Shown here one piece after another: positions 42,778 through 53,001 of a stretch of 64,000 bases of DNA. The notes under the pieces were generated by a model. The model saw only the letters and a program-made list of their open reading frames with translations, was not told the DNA's origin and searched no databases. Made by a program: the position numbers and the translations under genes. The DNA lies in assembly GCF_001456935.1 (NCBI RefSeq), contig NZ_KQ758482.1, positions 1,490,030 to 1,554,029 of the forward strand. The letters are read 5' to 3'. Each line of letters begins with the position of its first letter. Position 1 is the first letter of the stretch. Source of the DNA: [Bacillus] enclensis. GTDB lineage: Bacteria; Bacillota; Bacilli; Bacillales; Bacillaceae_B.

Positions 42778-43533
42778 TTGCTTACAAATAGTCAGCAAGA
42801 AAACTTGAAGAAAGAACTGCTTCAACAACAATCCCAATTGAGTGAACATCTAAAGCGGGACCTTGACAGTCTTCATGATACAAACGAACGCAATAATTCC
42901 GGTGAATTGTCCATGTATGACAATCATCCGGCGGATATGGGTACGGAGCTCTATGAACGTGAAAAGGATTTTGCGATCGATGATCACTCAAAGACTGAGT
43001 TGAACAAGATCGATCAGGCGTTAAAAGCCATGGAAGACGGAACATACGGTAAGTGTAAGGAATGCGGCCAGGAAATTCCCTATGAGCGACTTGAAGTGAT
43101 TCCGACGACGCTTTATTGCAAGGATCACTCCCCGGAGCAGTCCAGAGCGGAAGACCGGCCGGTTGAAGAGGACGTACTGCAGCCGCCGATTGATAATGAG
43201 TTCAAACACCGCACGAACGGTAACGTCCGGGATGACGAAGACAGCTTCCAGGAAGTTGCCCGCTACGGGACTTCTGAAACGCCATCTGACTTTGAAGGCG
43301 AATACGAAGACTATTCGGAATTGTATCAAGGAGATGATTCATCCGAAGGGTTCACCGAGGATTATGAAAGCTTCGCAGCAACGGATATCGCAGGGTCAAA
43401 CCGCAAGACCTATCCGTCTAAAAAACACGAGGATTATGAAGAAATGCTTGATGACAATGACCTCGAGTCACCGATTGGGGATATTCCGTATAAAGACGGG
43501 GACAGTTACGTTTCCAAAAAGAAAAAAGATTAA
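42778..43533 (+). CDS. yteA: YteA family DksA/TraR-type zinc-finger protein
   Basis: A 251-residue protein with an N-terminal helical region (NSQQENLKKELLQQQSQLSE), the block ELSMYDNHPADMGTELYERE near residue 42, and a DksA-type zinc finger YGKCKECGQEIPYERLEVIP near 87 with later Cys/His. The acidic tail is low complexity. The TTG at 42778 is chosen because AAGGATGTGA, a near-perfect ribosome site, lies nine bases upstream; the ATG at 42760 has none. The family is sporulation-associated in Bacillus, but its function is uncertain. Confidence 0.82.
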   Translation: MLTNSQQENLKKELLQQQSQLSEHLKRDLDSLHDTNERNNSGELSMYDNHPADMGTELYEREKDFAIDDHSKTELNKIDQALKAMEDGTYGKCKECGQEIPYERLEVIPTTLYCKDHSPEQSRAEDRPVEEDVLQPPIDNEFKHRTNGNVRDDEDSFQEVARYGTSETPSDFEGEYEDYSELYQGDDSSEGFTEDYESFAATDIAGSNRKTYPSKKHEDYEEMLDDNDLESPIGDIPYKDGDSYVSKKKKD

Positions 43534-43539
43534 TTCTAA

Positions 43540-43574
43540 AAAACCAAGGCTATGTCATACTAGCCTTGGTTTTT
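43540..43574. terminator. Bidirectional terminator between yteA and the 64-residue gene
   Basis: AAACCAAGGCTA and TAGCCTTGGTTT with an 8-base loop, between convergent genes. Confidence 0.85.
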
Positions 43575-43576
43575 TA

Positions 43577-43771
43577 TTAGAAGCCTTCCCGTGCGGAATT
43601 TTTATCATTTAAATTCTCTTCAACTCTGGATAGACTCTTCAACGCCTCTCTTTCTATTTCTTCTATGCGTTCTTCATACATTGCCTCTCTTTTTCTTAAA
43701 ATGAACCATAATCCGCATATCATTAACAATAGTAAGATGACGGCCCCTGTCAGCCATGTTGTGATAGTCAT
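43577..43771 (-). CDS. Small membrane protein with coiled-coil tail, unknown function
   Basis: A 64-residue protein: one N-terminal membrane span (TWLTGAVILLLLMICGLWFI), a basic stop (LRKRE), then a charged helical tail rich in Glu and Arg. GGGAGTAGG precedes the ATG. No family recognised. Together with the LCP and glycosyltransferase genes upstream it lies on the same strand. Confidence 0.6.
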   Translation of the reverse strand: MTITTWLTGAVILLLLMICGLWFILRKREAMYEERIEEIEREALKSLSRVEENLNDKNSAREGF

Positions 43772-43843
43772 GTATACCTACTCCCATTTTTTCTTTTTGT
43801 TCAGGCCGTATTCGATTAACCTCAAGCTTATGCAATAACTTTA

Positions 43844-45280
43844 TCAGCGGTTTTTCTGATCATTTTTATACAGTTCTTCCACCTTGACTGGTGCGTAGCC
43901 TCTGCCTACAATCCACTCGACATGAACTCTGTAATTCTCTGTCTGAGTTTTATTCGTCACAGTAGCCAAGACTTTATTCATTCCTTTACCTTCCACCCAC
44001 CAAAGAATCATATCATTCCTTGATAAATTAGCCCCTTTGGCTATTGCTTCAGTCATTTCTTCCCAATCCAGTGACCCCTCATCAAACGTTACCTTTGTAT
44101 GATTTGTTTGATTGGTCGGAACAGGTGTCCAAACTTCATTGATGACTCTTTTTACATTTGGTTGATCACTGGTTTCATTCGATTTTTTGTCTGCCTCTTC
44201 TTCCTCAGTTTCATCCTTGGCTGTTTCATAAGACCTTTCCGTTTCAGGATCTTGATCTTTCATTTCGGTATCTTGATCACTTTTAGATCGGTTCGCTGCA
44301 GACCCAAGATCCCCGGATTTCTTATTATTTTCAGCATCTTTCTTTAATTTCGAACGACTATGATCTACAACCGGACCGTCTGATATCATTTCTAAATGTT
44401 TTTTCAGCGTGAGTGAAATAGTGTCGAGGTTCTTTTTATCCGGCATGTAATAATAAGTGCCTTTAAAGGTTTTGTCTTTCCCTTCTATTTTGTGAGCTTT
44501 CATGGTTTCCCTGGCACTCTTGTAATTTGCTTGAATATTCCATATGTCAATCGGATTCATGTTTGTCTTCACATTATGTTGGATAACATCGATGATTTCA
44601 CCGAATTTGGTAAGGGATTCTATACTCTCCCCTTTCTGCATCAGCGCTTCGATAACTTGACGCTGACGTTTCTGACGACCAAAGTCTCCCCTGGGGTCTT
44701 TTTTCCTCATCCGGGCGTAAATCAATGCTTCTTTACCGTTCAGCTTAATTTCGCCTTTCGGGAAGTGTACATGTTTATCCGTGAACTCTAAATCATTGTT
44801 CACTTCAACTCCGCCGTAAGCATTGACGATTCCCTCAAAGCCCTTCATGTCCACTTCAATGAAATAATCGACAGGAACATCCAGGAGTTTCTCCACAGAC
44901 TTGATTGTTTCTGCGGGGCCGCCAACTTGATAGGAGCTGTTGATTTTATCCAGGCCACCATCAATCTTAATGTGCGTATCCCTCGGGATGCTGACCATTT
45001 CGATTGATTTTGACTGGGGGTTAAGGGTCATCAGGACCATTGTATCGGCTCTTCCCCCCTCTTCACCCGGACGGGTATCCACTCCCATCAGAAGGATGGA
45101 AATGGGATCTCCATCGGTCAGGCTCAGGTCGTCCACACGTCCCTGGTATTTTTCTTTATGATCAATTTCTTCGTTCATGCTTGCCCCTGTCGAAGTGACA
45201 AACTGGAATGTGAAACTCACCAGGGTTAAAATGGACACCGTCAGTGAGGTTAATGTGATCAACAATACTTTCTTACCCAT
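43844..45280 (-). CDS. LCP (LytR-CpsA-Psr) enzyme with C-terminal YrrS-like domain
   Basis: A 478-residue membrane-anchored protein. After one N-terminal membrane span (VLLITLTSLTVSILTLVSFTF) comes an LCP catalytic domain (about 60-280) with ILLMGVDTRPGE, MVSIPRDTHIKI, INSSYQVGG and YARMRKKDPRGDFGRQKR motifs; LCP enzymes transfer wall teichoic acid or capsule polymers to peptidoglycan. A long acidic Lys/Glu linker (about 300-375) leads to a C-terminal domain resembling YrrS/DUF1510 (DWEEMTEAIAKGANLS, WWVEGKG, YRVHVEWIVGRG). The ATG at 45280 follows AAGGAGGAG. It is 30 bp after a glycosyltransferase gene, suggesting a shared glycopolymer role. Confidence 0.85.
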   Translation of the reverse strand: MGKKVLLITLTSLTVSILTLVSFTFQFVTSTGASMNEEIDHKEKYQGRVDDLSLTDGDPISILLMGVDTRPGEEGGRADTMVLMTLNPQSKSIEMVSIPRDTHIKIDGGLDKINSSYQVGGPAETIKSVEKLLDVPVDYFIEVDMKGFEGIVNAYGGVEVNNDLEFTDKHVHFPKGEIKLNGKEALIYARMRKKDPRGDFGRQKRQRQVIEALMQKGESIESLTKFGEIIDVIQHNVKTNMNPIDIWNIQANYKSARETMKAHKIEGKDKTFKGTYYYMPDKKNLDTISLTLKKHLEMISDGPVVDHSRSKLKKDAENNKKSGDLGSAANRSKSDQDTEMKDQDPETERSYETAKDETEEEEADKKSNETSDQPNVKRVINEVWTPVPTNQTNHTKVTFDEGSLDWEEMTEAIAKGANLSRNDMILWWVEGKGMNKVLATVTNKTQTENYRVHVEWIVGRGYAPVKVEELYKNDQKNR

Positions 45281-45309
45281 TGTCTCCTCCTTCAATCATG
45301 TTCCTTCTT

Positions 45310-46707
45310 TTATGCAGTGTATTCGGTCTCGTCCTCCCCATAATTCCTGCCTGTCCTCGATACTTTGTTCCACTTTTTGTTGAAGAAATATGAAATACTT
45401 CCAAACATGACAAAATACATCGTGACAAATCGGTAGATGAATATGTCGAAAAGAATGGCCCCCATGATTCGGAAACCATCTTTAATGGAGAACGTAAATC
45501 CATAATGCTTACCCTGTCTGATTGCTGCTACATCATAAATCACTCCGAACACAAAAATCCAAAACATATAGAAAAACATATAGTTCAAATATGTATTTTG
45601 CGGATCGTAGATCATATTGACAATCACAATTGCCGTCATGATATATGAAGCAATCGTCCCTACCAGGAATGCTTCGAAGATGTAAAAGAAAGATACCGCT
45701 TTGCTGAACAGGGTTTTTCCGAAAAAAGAACTGAAGTGGATGACACAGTCTATGTAAGCCTTTTGCCAGCGCACACGCTGTTTTGTCAGATCCCTCCAAG
45801 TCTCCGGCAGCTCTGTGTATCCGACCGCCTCCGAAATAAAACGAATCTTTTTCTTTTTATCTTTTGCGATCAATCGATGGATCCGCAAGGTGATGTCAAT
45901 GTCTTCACCTATCGTGTTTCGGTAGCCGCCAACATCAAGCAGGGCCTGTTTTCTAAAAATCCCGAAAGCACCTGATATGACAGCCAACGCTTTAAAGCGG
46001 ACCAAAGAGAGCTTTGAAATATAGAATGCTTTCAGAAAATCCAATACCTGCACACGCAGCAGCATATTGGCATGTTTCAAAGATAACCGTTTCGAGGAAT
46101 CATTTGGCTTTGTCTGAAGAACATGGACCATACCTCCGGCAGCGACAACATGGCCGTCTTTGAATGTATCGTTAACAGCATGCAGGGCATCATGGTCCAA
46201 TATCGTGTCTGCATCCAGCGTGATGGTGATTTCATGCAGAGAATAATCGATTCCGGCGTTTAAAGCATCCGCTTTTCCTCCATTTATCTTATCTATGACA
46301 TAGACATGCGGATACAACCCCGACCGGTAGATGCCTTTGACTTCTTGATATTCCAATTTACCTCCAGGGTTCATGGAATAGGGTTCCAGCTCCAGTAATC
46401 GATACAGCTCATCCATCGTATCATCGGTTGAACCGTCATTGATATAAATGATTTCCAATTCTCTATAAGGCAGTGACGACATATTCCGGACCGAGGTTTC
46501 TATTATCCCTGTTTCGTTATAGCAAGGAATCAATATACTCAGACCTTGTTCTTCTTCATACCCATGCTTGATCATCCATTCCTTGATTGCGGGATTTCGT
46601 TTAGACCTTTCATCATTGTCCCTGAAAAACGGCAGGCAGTGGTATAAATGAAGTACAGGAAAGGTGACACTTAAAATGAAAAATACGGTGATCAATATGT
46701 CCAACAT
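45310..46707 (-). CDS. Processive family-2 glycosyltransferase, membrane-bound
   Basis: A 465-residue protein with an N-terminal membrane span, a cytosolic GT-A domain and about four C-terminal spans. Motifs: NDGSTDDT near residue 90, ITLDADTILD near 165, GEDIDITLRIHR near 273 and QRVRWQKAY near 315 (Q-x2-RW). This layout is that of IcaA/PgaC, hyaluronan and cellulose synthases, so a beta-linked exopolysaccharide is likely; the sugar is not determinable. ATG at 46707 follows GAAGGAG; the frame extends to 46827 but with no start signal. The LCP gene follows. Confidence 0.85.
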   Translation of the reverse strand: MLDILITVFFILSVTFPVLHLYHCLPFFRDNDERSKRNPAIKEWMIKHGYEEEQGLSILIPCYNETGIIETSVRNMSSLPYRELEIIYINDGSTDDTMDELYRLLELEPYSMNPGGKLEYQEVKGIYRSGLYPHVYVIDKINGGKADALNAGIDYSLHEITITLDADTILDHDALHAVNDTFKDGHVVAAGGMVHVLQTKPNDSSKRLSLKHANMLLRVQVLDFLKAFYISKLSLVRFKALAVISGAFGIFRKQALLDVGGYRNTIGEDIDITLRIHRLIAKDKKKKIRFISEAVGYTELPETWRDLTKQRVRWQKAYIDCVIHFSSFFGKTLFSKAVSFFYIFEAFLVGTIASYIMTAIVIVNMIYDPQNTYLNYMFFYMFWIFVFGVIYDVAAIRQGKHYGFTFSIKDGFRIMGAILFDIFIYRFVTMYFVMFGSISYFFNKKWNKVSRTGRNYGEDETEYTA

Positions 46708-46731
46708 GTCCACTCCTTCTATAAAAATAAA

Positions 46732-46755
46732 AAGTCCCCCGATAGTGGAGGACTT
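46732..46755 (-). terminator. Terminator hairpin in the glycosyltransferase leader
   Basis: AAGTCC-x-CC arms with GG-x-GGACTT, a 6-base loop and a T-rich tail, ending about 25 bp before the glycosyltransferase ATG. A promoter-like pair lies just upstream (TTGACG at 46797-46802, TTATTT at 46774-46779, 17 bp). It is either the distant glg terminator or an attenuator. Confidence 0.6.
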
Positions 46756-46940
46756 GCTTTTACTCATTATTAAAAATAATAACACAGGGTGCACATCGTC
46801 AAATACAGTCGAATTGTTCAAAAACACGGTCTGTTTATTTAGTATAAACTATATAAGTGACAGAATAGTTTTCCTGACTGCGCTTACAAAACAGGTCTTT
46901 TATTGCAATTATATTCTCCTATCAATAAAGGTTTCCGACA

Positions 46941-49346
46941 CTATCTCATCAAACTACCCTGCCCGATCTTCCAAATGTTCCTCGCATATTCCTCGATTGT
47001 CCGGTCACTGGAAAAATAGCCGGAATTCGCGATGTTATGAAGACACATGCGCGACCATTCTTCCCTATTTGTATAGGCCTTGCCCGCTTCTTCCTGAATT
47101 GCCGCATATGAATCGAAGTCACGGAGGACAAAGAACTGGTCATTTTCCCCCAGCAGGGAATCATAAATTGTTTCGAAGTGGTCATCCGCACCTGGCAGCG
47201 TATCATCTACAAGCTGGTTCAGTACCTTCTTGATACGCGGATCATGATGATAATATTCCATCGCGTAATACCCGCCCTGCTTCTGATAATTCATCACTTC
47301 CTCTGCCGTCAATCCGAAGATGAAAATATTCTCTCCCCCGACTTGCTCCAGGATTTCGATGTTGGCTCCATCGAGCGTTCCCAGTGTGAGAGCACCATTC
47401 ATCATGAATTTCATATTTCCCGTACCGGATGCCTCTTTACTGGCAGTTGAAATCTGCTGAGACAAATCAGCCGCCGGAATGATTTCCTCAGCCAGTGACA
47501 CCCGGTAGTTTTCCATGAAGACGACCTTGAGCCTTCCCTTAACGGCAGGATGGTCGTTCACGAGGTCTGCAACCGAATGAATGAGTTTGATGATTTTTTT
47601 AGCATAGAAATAACCGGGTGAAGCCTTAGCCCCGAAAATGAACGTCCTGGGATGGAAATCGAAATGGGGATCCTCCAGGCACCGGTTATAGAGATGCAGG
47701 ATATGAAGCACATTCAACAGCTGTCGCTTGTAAGCATGAAGCCTCTTCACCTGAATATCGAAGATGGAATCCGTATCGATTTTCATCCCGTTGTTCTCAT
47801 AGATCCGCCGGGCAAGCCTTTCTTTATTCACCTGCTTCACTTCATGCAGATTTTTGAGGAAAGCAGCGTCATCCCTGTACGTTTCCAAATCCTTCAGTTT
47901 ACCCGGCTGATGGATCCAATCGGTTCCGATCGCAGAAGTGATCAGCTTAGATAGCGGTGGGTTGCTTCCCAAGAGCCACCTTCTATGCGTGATGCCATTG
48001 GTTTTACTATTGAATTTATCCGGGTAATATTGGTAAAATAAGTTCATTTCCCTTTGCTTGAGGATTTCGGTATGAATTTTTGCCACTCCGTTGACGCTGA
48101 AGCTCCCGACAATCGCCAAATGCGCCATCTTCACTTCTCCGTGAGAAATGATGGCCATGTCCTCGATCCGCTTCCACTCACCCGGATAATCCTCCCATAA
48201 CCCTTTGCAAAAACGCTCATTGATTTCGTTGACGATCATAAAGACCCTTGGAAGCAGCGGCTGGAAAATACGGACCGGCCATTTCTCCAATGCCTCAGAG
48301 AGTGTCGTATGATTCGTATAGGCAAATGTCTTCGTCGTGACTTTCCATGCCTCATCCCAGTCGAATTCATATTCATCCACAAGGACGCGCATGAGTTCCG
48401 GGATGGCAAGCACCGGGTGGGTATCATTGATATGGATCGATACGTATTCATGAAGGTCCTTCAAATCTCCGTATCTGTAAATATATGAGTCTATGATCGA
48501 CCGGATACTTGCCGACACAAGGAAATACTGCTGCTTCAAACGGAGGATCTTCCCCTCATCATGGGTGTCGTCGGGATAGAGGAATTCAGTGATTGCCTCT
48601 GTTTCCCGCTTGTATTTCATCAGATCCTTCCCTGCCTTATAGGCAGCAGGTTCCGCACTCCATAACCGGAGCGTATTCACTGTCGAGGTTTCATGACCCA
48701 CAACGGGCATATCGTATGGAACGGCTGATACGAGTTCGGCATCAACATGTCTGAACTTCAGTACGCCTTTCTCCGAGTAGGATTCGACTTTCCCCCAAAA
48801 AGGGACCTCCACAGTCAAATCAGACTTCCTCACTTCCCATACATGGCCGTGACGAAGCCACTGTTCTGGAAGCTCCATTTGAAAGCCGTTGACAATTTTT
48901 TGTTCAAACAATCCATGTTTGTATCGGATGCCATACCCGTGGCCAGGGAGATTGAGTGAGGCCAGGGAATCCAGGAAACAGGCGGCCAGGCGTCCGAGCC
49001 CTCCATTGCCGAGTCCCGCATCATGTTCGATTTCTTCAATATCGGCAAGGTCGATCCCAAGGTCCTTCAGTCCCTTATCGACAACCTCATAGATCCCGAG
49101 ATTCATCAAATTCTGTCTCAGGAGACGACCGAGGAGGAATTCAATCGATAAATAATACACCTGCTTCCTTTTATTAAAACGATACTGCTCATTCGTATGG
49201 ATCCAGTTCATGCTGATATATTCCCTTATCAAGTGCCCCAGGGTGAAGAATTGATCCTGGGGGGTGGATTCAGGAAATGTCTTTCCGTACATCATTTCAA
49301 GTTTCTTGAGAAACATCTCTTTGAACTCATTGTGATCAGAAAACAT
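46941..49346 (-). CDS. glgP: Glycogen phosphorylase
   Basis: An 801-residue PLP enzyme that releases glucose-1-phosphate from glycogen. The PLP-binding lysine block is [20 protein letters not shown] near residue 637; other blocks are [16 protein letters not shown] near 108 and [14 protein letters not shown] near 316. The ATG at 49346 follows GAGGAGTG; this start overlaps the glgA end by 11 bp, while the frame reaches 49376. Last gene of glgBCDAP. Confidence 0.96.
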   Translation of the reverse strand: MFSDHNEFKEMFLKKLEMMYGKTFPESTPQDQFFTLGHLIREYISMNWIHTNEQYRFNKRKQVYYLSIEFLLGRLLRQNLMNLGIYEVVDKGLKDLGIDLADIEEIEHDAGLGNGGLGRLAACFLDSLASLNLPGHGYGIRYKHGLFEQKIVNGFQMELPEQWLRHGHVWEVRKSDLTVEVPFWGKVESYSEKGVLKFRHVDAELVSAVPYDMPVVGHETSTVNTLRLWSAEPAAYKAGKDLMKYKRETEAITEFLYPDDTHDEGKILRLKQQYFLVSASIRSIIDSYIYRYGDLKDLHEYVSIHINDTHPVLAIPELMRVLVDEYEFDWDEAWKVTTKTFAYTNHTTLSEALEKWPVRIFQPLLPRVFMIVNEINERFCKGLWEDYPGEWKRIEDMAIISHGEVKMAHLAIVGSFSVNGVAKIHTEILKQREMNLFYQYYPDKFNSKTNGITHRRWLLGSNPPLSKLITSAIGTDWIHQPGKLKDLETYRDDAAFLKNLHEVKQVNKERLARRIYENNGMKIDTDSIFDIQVKRLHAYKRQLLNVLHILHLYNRCLEDPHFDFHPRTFIFGAKASPGYFYAKKIIKLIHSVADLVNDHPAVKGRLKVVFMENYRVSLAEEIIPAADLSQQISTASKEASGTGNMKFMMNGALTLGTLDGANIEILEQVGGENIFIFGLTAEEVMNYQKQGGYYAMEYYHHDPRIKKVLNQLVDDTLPGADDHFETIYDSLLGENDQFFVLRDFDSYAAIQEEAGKAYTNREEWSRMCLHNIANSGYFSSDRTIEEYARNIWKIGQGSLMR

Positions 49347-50781
49347 GGCTTTCACTCCTCGATACAAGGTCAGCATATAATTGGTTGTACTTGAAGGCGG
49401 ATTGCGCCCAACTATAATCTTTATTCATGGCGGTCTGTACGATATGCTTCCATGTTTCCCTTTCATCATTGTAAAAACGCAGCGCCCTTTGATACGTATG
49501 GAGCATGTCATGCGCATTGAAATTCTTAAAGGAAAATCCGTTCCCCGTCTTCGTCTCTTCATTATACGATTGGACCGTATCGTTCAGTCCGCCCGTCTCC
49601 CTCACCAGCGGCAGCGACCCGTACCGCAAGGCGATCAGCTGCCCGAGTCCGCACGGTTCGAACTTAGACGGCATCAGGAACAGATCCGATGCTGCATATA
49701 TTTCTTTCGCAAATTCCTCATTGAATCCGATCGTCACCCTGACTTTATCAGGATATTGCCTTTCCATCTCGCGGAAGAATTGTTCGAATTCCCAGTCTCC
49801 CGTCCCCAGCAAGACAAATTGAACATTTTCCCGGAGCATTTCATGAAACACACCCCTGACCAATTCGAGTCCCTTTTGGACAGTCAAACGGGAAATGATC
49901 GAAACAACCGGGATGTCTTCATTCACTTCAAGATTCAGCTTCTGCTGAAGTTCACGCTTTGTTTCTATTTTCCCTTGCAGATTTCCGCTCCTGTAAGGGA
50001 ATCCTCCCTCTTCAGGATTGTACACCTCATCATCGATCCCATTCAGGATGCCTTCAAGCTGACCATAACGCAGCCTTAAGATGCCATGGAGTTTTTCACC
50101 ATAATACGGAGTCAATATTTCCTCTTTATAGGTCGGGCTTACGGTGGTGACATAATCCGAAGAAATCAAAGCCCCCTTCATGAAATTGATATTGTCATAA
50201 AACTCAAGGTACTCAGGGTGAAAATAACGTTCGGGAATCCCCAGCAGTTCTGTCATCACAGACTTCGGAAAGATTCCCTGGAACTGAAGATTATGGATGG
50301 TAAAGATGCTCCGGATGAAGGCATACCCCGGTTTATCCTGGTACTCTGTCCTTAAAAGAAACGGCACCATCCCGGTATGCCAGTCATGGCAATGAATCAC
50401 ATCCGGATAGAAATCAATGGCTTCGATGGCCTCCAGTACCGCTCTCGTAAAAAACGAAAACCGCTCGCCATCATCGAAATAACCATACATGCGGTCACGA
50501 TTGAAGTAATACTCGTTATCCACAAAGTAATATGTAACCCCGTCGTGATGGAGCTCTTCAATCCCGCAATATTGATTCCTCCATCCAACAGAAACAAAAA
50601 ACTCTTTCTTCTTTTTCATCTTTGAGCGAAACTCCCGGGGAATCCCCCCATACTTCGGGAGAATGACCCTGATATCAGTCCCCAGGCTCCTCAGCTCTTT
50701 TGGGAGGGCGCCTGCAACGTCAGCCAGCCCTCCCGATTTAACAAAAGGCACACACTCAGAAACAGTAAACAATACTTTCAC
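49336..50781 (-). CDS. glgA: Glycogen synthase
   Basis: A 481-residue GT5 enzyme using ADP-glucose. N-terminal substrate motif [17 protein letters not shown] near residue 14 and C-terminal [17 protein letters not shown] near 378 (E-x7-E-type region) are clear. It overlaps glgD by 4 bp and glgP by 11 bp. Confidence 0.97.
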   Translation of the reverse strand: MKVLFTVSECVPFVKSGGLADVAGALPKELRSLGTDIRVILPKYGGIPREFRSKMKKKKEFFVSVGWRNQYCGIEELHHDGVTYYFVDNEYYFNRDRMYGYFDDGERFSFFTRAVLEAIEAIDFYPDVIHCHDWHTGMVPFLLRTEYQDKPGYAFIRSIFTIHNLQFQGIFPKSVMTELLGIPERYFHPEYLEFYDNINFMKGALISSDYVTTVSPTYKEEILTPYYGEKLHGILRLRYGQLEGILNGIDDEVYNPEEGGFPYRSGNLQGKIETKRELQQKLNLEVNEDIPVVSIISRLTVQKGLELVRGVFHEMLRENVQFVLLGTGDWEFEQFFREMERQYPDKVRVTIGFNEEFAKEIYAASDLFLMPSKFEPCGLGQLIALRYGSLPLVRETGGLNDTVQSYNEETKTGNGFSFKNFNAHDMLHTYQRALRFYNDERETWKHIVQTAMNKDYSWAQSAFKYNQLYADLVSRSESHVF

Positions 50782-51806
50782 GAATTCATCAGCGCTCCTT
50801 GAATCATTCCTTTACGGATGACAATGGGATGGCCGGGTTCGCCAATCAGCTTAACTCCGTCCTCGATCCTCACGTCTTTATCCAGGATGACATTCTCTAG
50901 TACACAGTTATCTCCAATTTGACTCTTTTGCATAATGATACTGTTTGAAATACTTGTATTCTTTCCTACTTTCACTGCCCGGAACATGGTTGAGTTCCGA
51001 ACCTTCCCTTCTATATAACAGCCATTGGCGATGATGCTGTTCTTGACTGAGGCCCCGGACGTGTAGCGGGCTGGAGGCTCATCCTTCACTTTCGTGTAAA
51101 TCGGCAATTCCTTTTTGAACAGCTCTTTCCAAGATGAAACATCCAGCAGCTTCATACTCGTTTGATAATATTTTTCTATGCAATCCACTGTTTCCACGAA
51201 TCCAATATGTTCATATCCACAAACCTTGTAGCCGCTGTCCATGTCTTCCACAACGTCCTTCATGCATGTATAACCTGATTCTTCACGGCCCTCGATCAAT
51301 TCTGTCAACAGCGACGTTTTTACCACATACATCTCGAGTGACTTCCCTTTATGGCGGATTTCGGTGATATCGCATCCAATCATTGCATGCCTTTCAAGGA
51401 CCGGCCGGTAATTGATATTGCAGACTGTATAACAATTGCTGATCAGAGCATATTCCTGGCGGCTGCGGTGGAAATAATCCAGGTGATGGGCGAAATGATT
51501 GAAGGACCCCACTCCGTCATCCACTGCATCAAGTCCCGGAGCCGGAAAAAAGAATAGACCGTCACGCTTCCGGTTCAAGTCCCAGTTCTTGCCGGAACCA
51601 AGATGATCCATTAACGAACGATATTGAAACTTCGGGAAAATCGCAACAGAACCGATATCTGAATTCACCATATTGGACAATACGAAATCAATCAAACGGT
51701 ATCTTCCTGCAATCGGAAGGGCAGCCATCGACCGATGTAAGAGCAAATCCTCTAAAGACTGATAATAACTAGTGGCATCTATGACTCCAAGCAATGAATT
51801 TTTCAC
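50778..51806 (-). CDS. glgD: ADP-glucose pyrophosphorylase regulatory-type subunit
   Basis: A 342-residue GlgC paralogue. It keeps [21 protein letters not shown] near residue 33 and the C-terminal left-handed beta-helix, but lacks the catalytic GG-x-G-x-RL nucleotide loop present in GlgC. It is thought to pair with GlgC in a hetero-tetramer. It lies 36 bp after glgC. Confidence 0.93.
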   Translation of the reverse strand: MKNSLLGVIDATSYYQSLEDLLLHRSMAALPIAGRYRLIDFVLSNMVNSDIGSVAIFPKFQYRSLMDHLGSGKNWDLNRKRDGLFFFPAPGLDAVDDGVGSFNHFAHHLDYFHRSRQEYALISNCYTVCNINYRPVLERHAMIGCDITEIRHKGKSLEMYVVKTSLLTELIEGREESGYTCMKDVVEDMDSGYKVCGYEHIGFVETVDCIEKYYQTSMKLLDVSSWKELFKKELPIYTKVKDEPPARYTSGASVKNSIIANGCYIEGKVRNSTMFRAVKVGKNTSISNSIIMQKSQIGDNCVLENVILDKDVRIEDGVKLIGEPGHPIVIRKGMIQGALMNS

Positions 51807-51842
51807 GATAATTCCTCCTCTTACGTTGTACTTTAGAGTTTC

Positions 51843-53000
51843 TTACACTTCTTCCTGCTCAAGCAATGTATCAATGAATGCCTCCGTCACTAGGATTACT
51901 TCATCCGATCCCTCTTCCGGCATGATGCAGACGCCGCTCGGAACTTTGACATTCGGCGGAACAATCGCCTGTTCGATATAGGAATTCTCTCCGATCAAGG
52001 CATCCGGCATGATCACCGACCGTGAAACATGTGCACCTTTCTTAACTGTCGTCCCCTGAAATAACACAGACTTCGATATCGTGCCTTCAATCGTACAGCC
52101 TTCATTGACAAGCGATCCTTCCACCAAGGCATCCGCCGAAATATATTGAGGAGGTTCATTCGGATTGACCGAGTATACCCTCCACTCATGATCAAACAAG
52201 TTCAACTCATTGTCCTCGTCAATCAGGTCCATATTCGCTTCCCACAAGCTTTTTACCGTGCCGACATCCTTCCAGTAGCCCTTGAACGGATAGGCCATCA
52301 GCTTTTTCTTTTCATCAAGCAGAAGCGGGATCACATCTTTTCCGAAATCATGGCTGGAATGAGGATTCCGTTCATCCATCTCAAGAAAATCCTTCAAGAC
52401 GGACCAATTAAAAATATAGATTCCCATTGAAGCGAGATTGCTCTTCGGATAGGCAGGCTTCTCCTCAAATTCCGTGATCCTCATCTCTTCATTCGTATTC
52501 ATCAAGCCGAAACGGCTGGCCTCGGACCAATCCACCTCGATCACCGATATCGATACATCCGCTTTCTTCTCGATATGATAGTCGAGCATTTTACTATAAT
52601 CCATCTTGTAGATATGATCGCCCGATAATACCAGGACGTACTCGGGATCATACTGCTCCAGATAATTCATATTTTGATAGATGGCACTTGCCGTCCCTGT
52701 ATACCAGCGCATCTCGGATGACTCTGCATATGGTGGCAGAACCGTCACGCCGCCATTTTTGCGGTCAAGATCCCACGCACTGCCGATCCCGATATAGGAA
52801 TTGAGCACAAGCGGCTGATACTGTGTCAGGACCCCGACCGTATCGATCCCTGAGTTCGTGCAGTTGCTCAATGTAAAATCGATGATGCGGTATTTCCCCC
52901 CAAACGGGACGGCAGGCTTCGCAAGATTCTTCGTCAAAGAACTCAATCGACTCCCTTTACCGCCTGCTAACAACATGGCCACACATCTTCCCTTTGCCAT
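51843..53000 (-). CDS. glgC: Glucose-1-phosphate adenylyltransferase
   Basis: A 385-residue enzyme that makes ADP-glucose. Pyrophosphorylase loop [20 protein letters not shown] near residue 12, [15 protein letters not shown] near 120 and GWSVLKDF-type and [12 protein letters not shown] block near 220 are recognised. It directly follows glgB. Confidence 0.96.
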   Translation of the reverse strand: MAKGRCVAMLLAGGKGSRLSSLTKNLAKPAVPFGGKYRIIDFTLSNCTNSGIDTVGVLTQYQPLVLNSYIGIGSAWDLDRKNGGVTVLPPYAESSEMRWYTGTASAIYQNMNYLEQYDPEYVLVLSGDHIYKMDYSKMLDYHIEKKADVSISVIEVDWSEASRFGLMNTNEEMRITEFEEKPAYPKSNLASMGIYIFNWSVLKDFLEMDERNPHSSHDFGKDVIPLLLDEKKKLMAYPFKGYWKDVGTVKSLWEANMDLIDEDNELNLFDHEWRVYSVNPNEPPQYISADALVEGSLVNEGCTIEGTISKSVLFQGTTVKKGAHVSRSVIMPDALIGENSYIEQAIVPPNVKVPSGVCIMPEEGSDEVILVTEAFIDTLLEQEEV

Positions 53001-53001
53001 T

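Noticed and set aside
49381..50079. Open frame of 232 codons antisense to glgA
   Set aside because: glgA is certain on the other strand with conserved motifs; no family features in the antisense frame.
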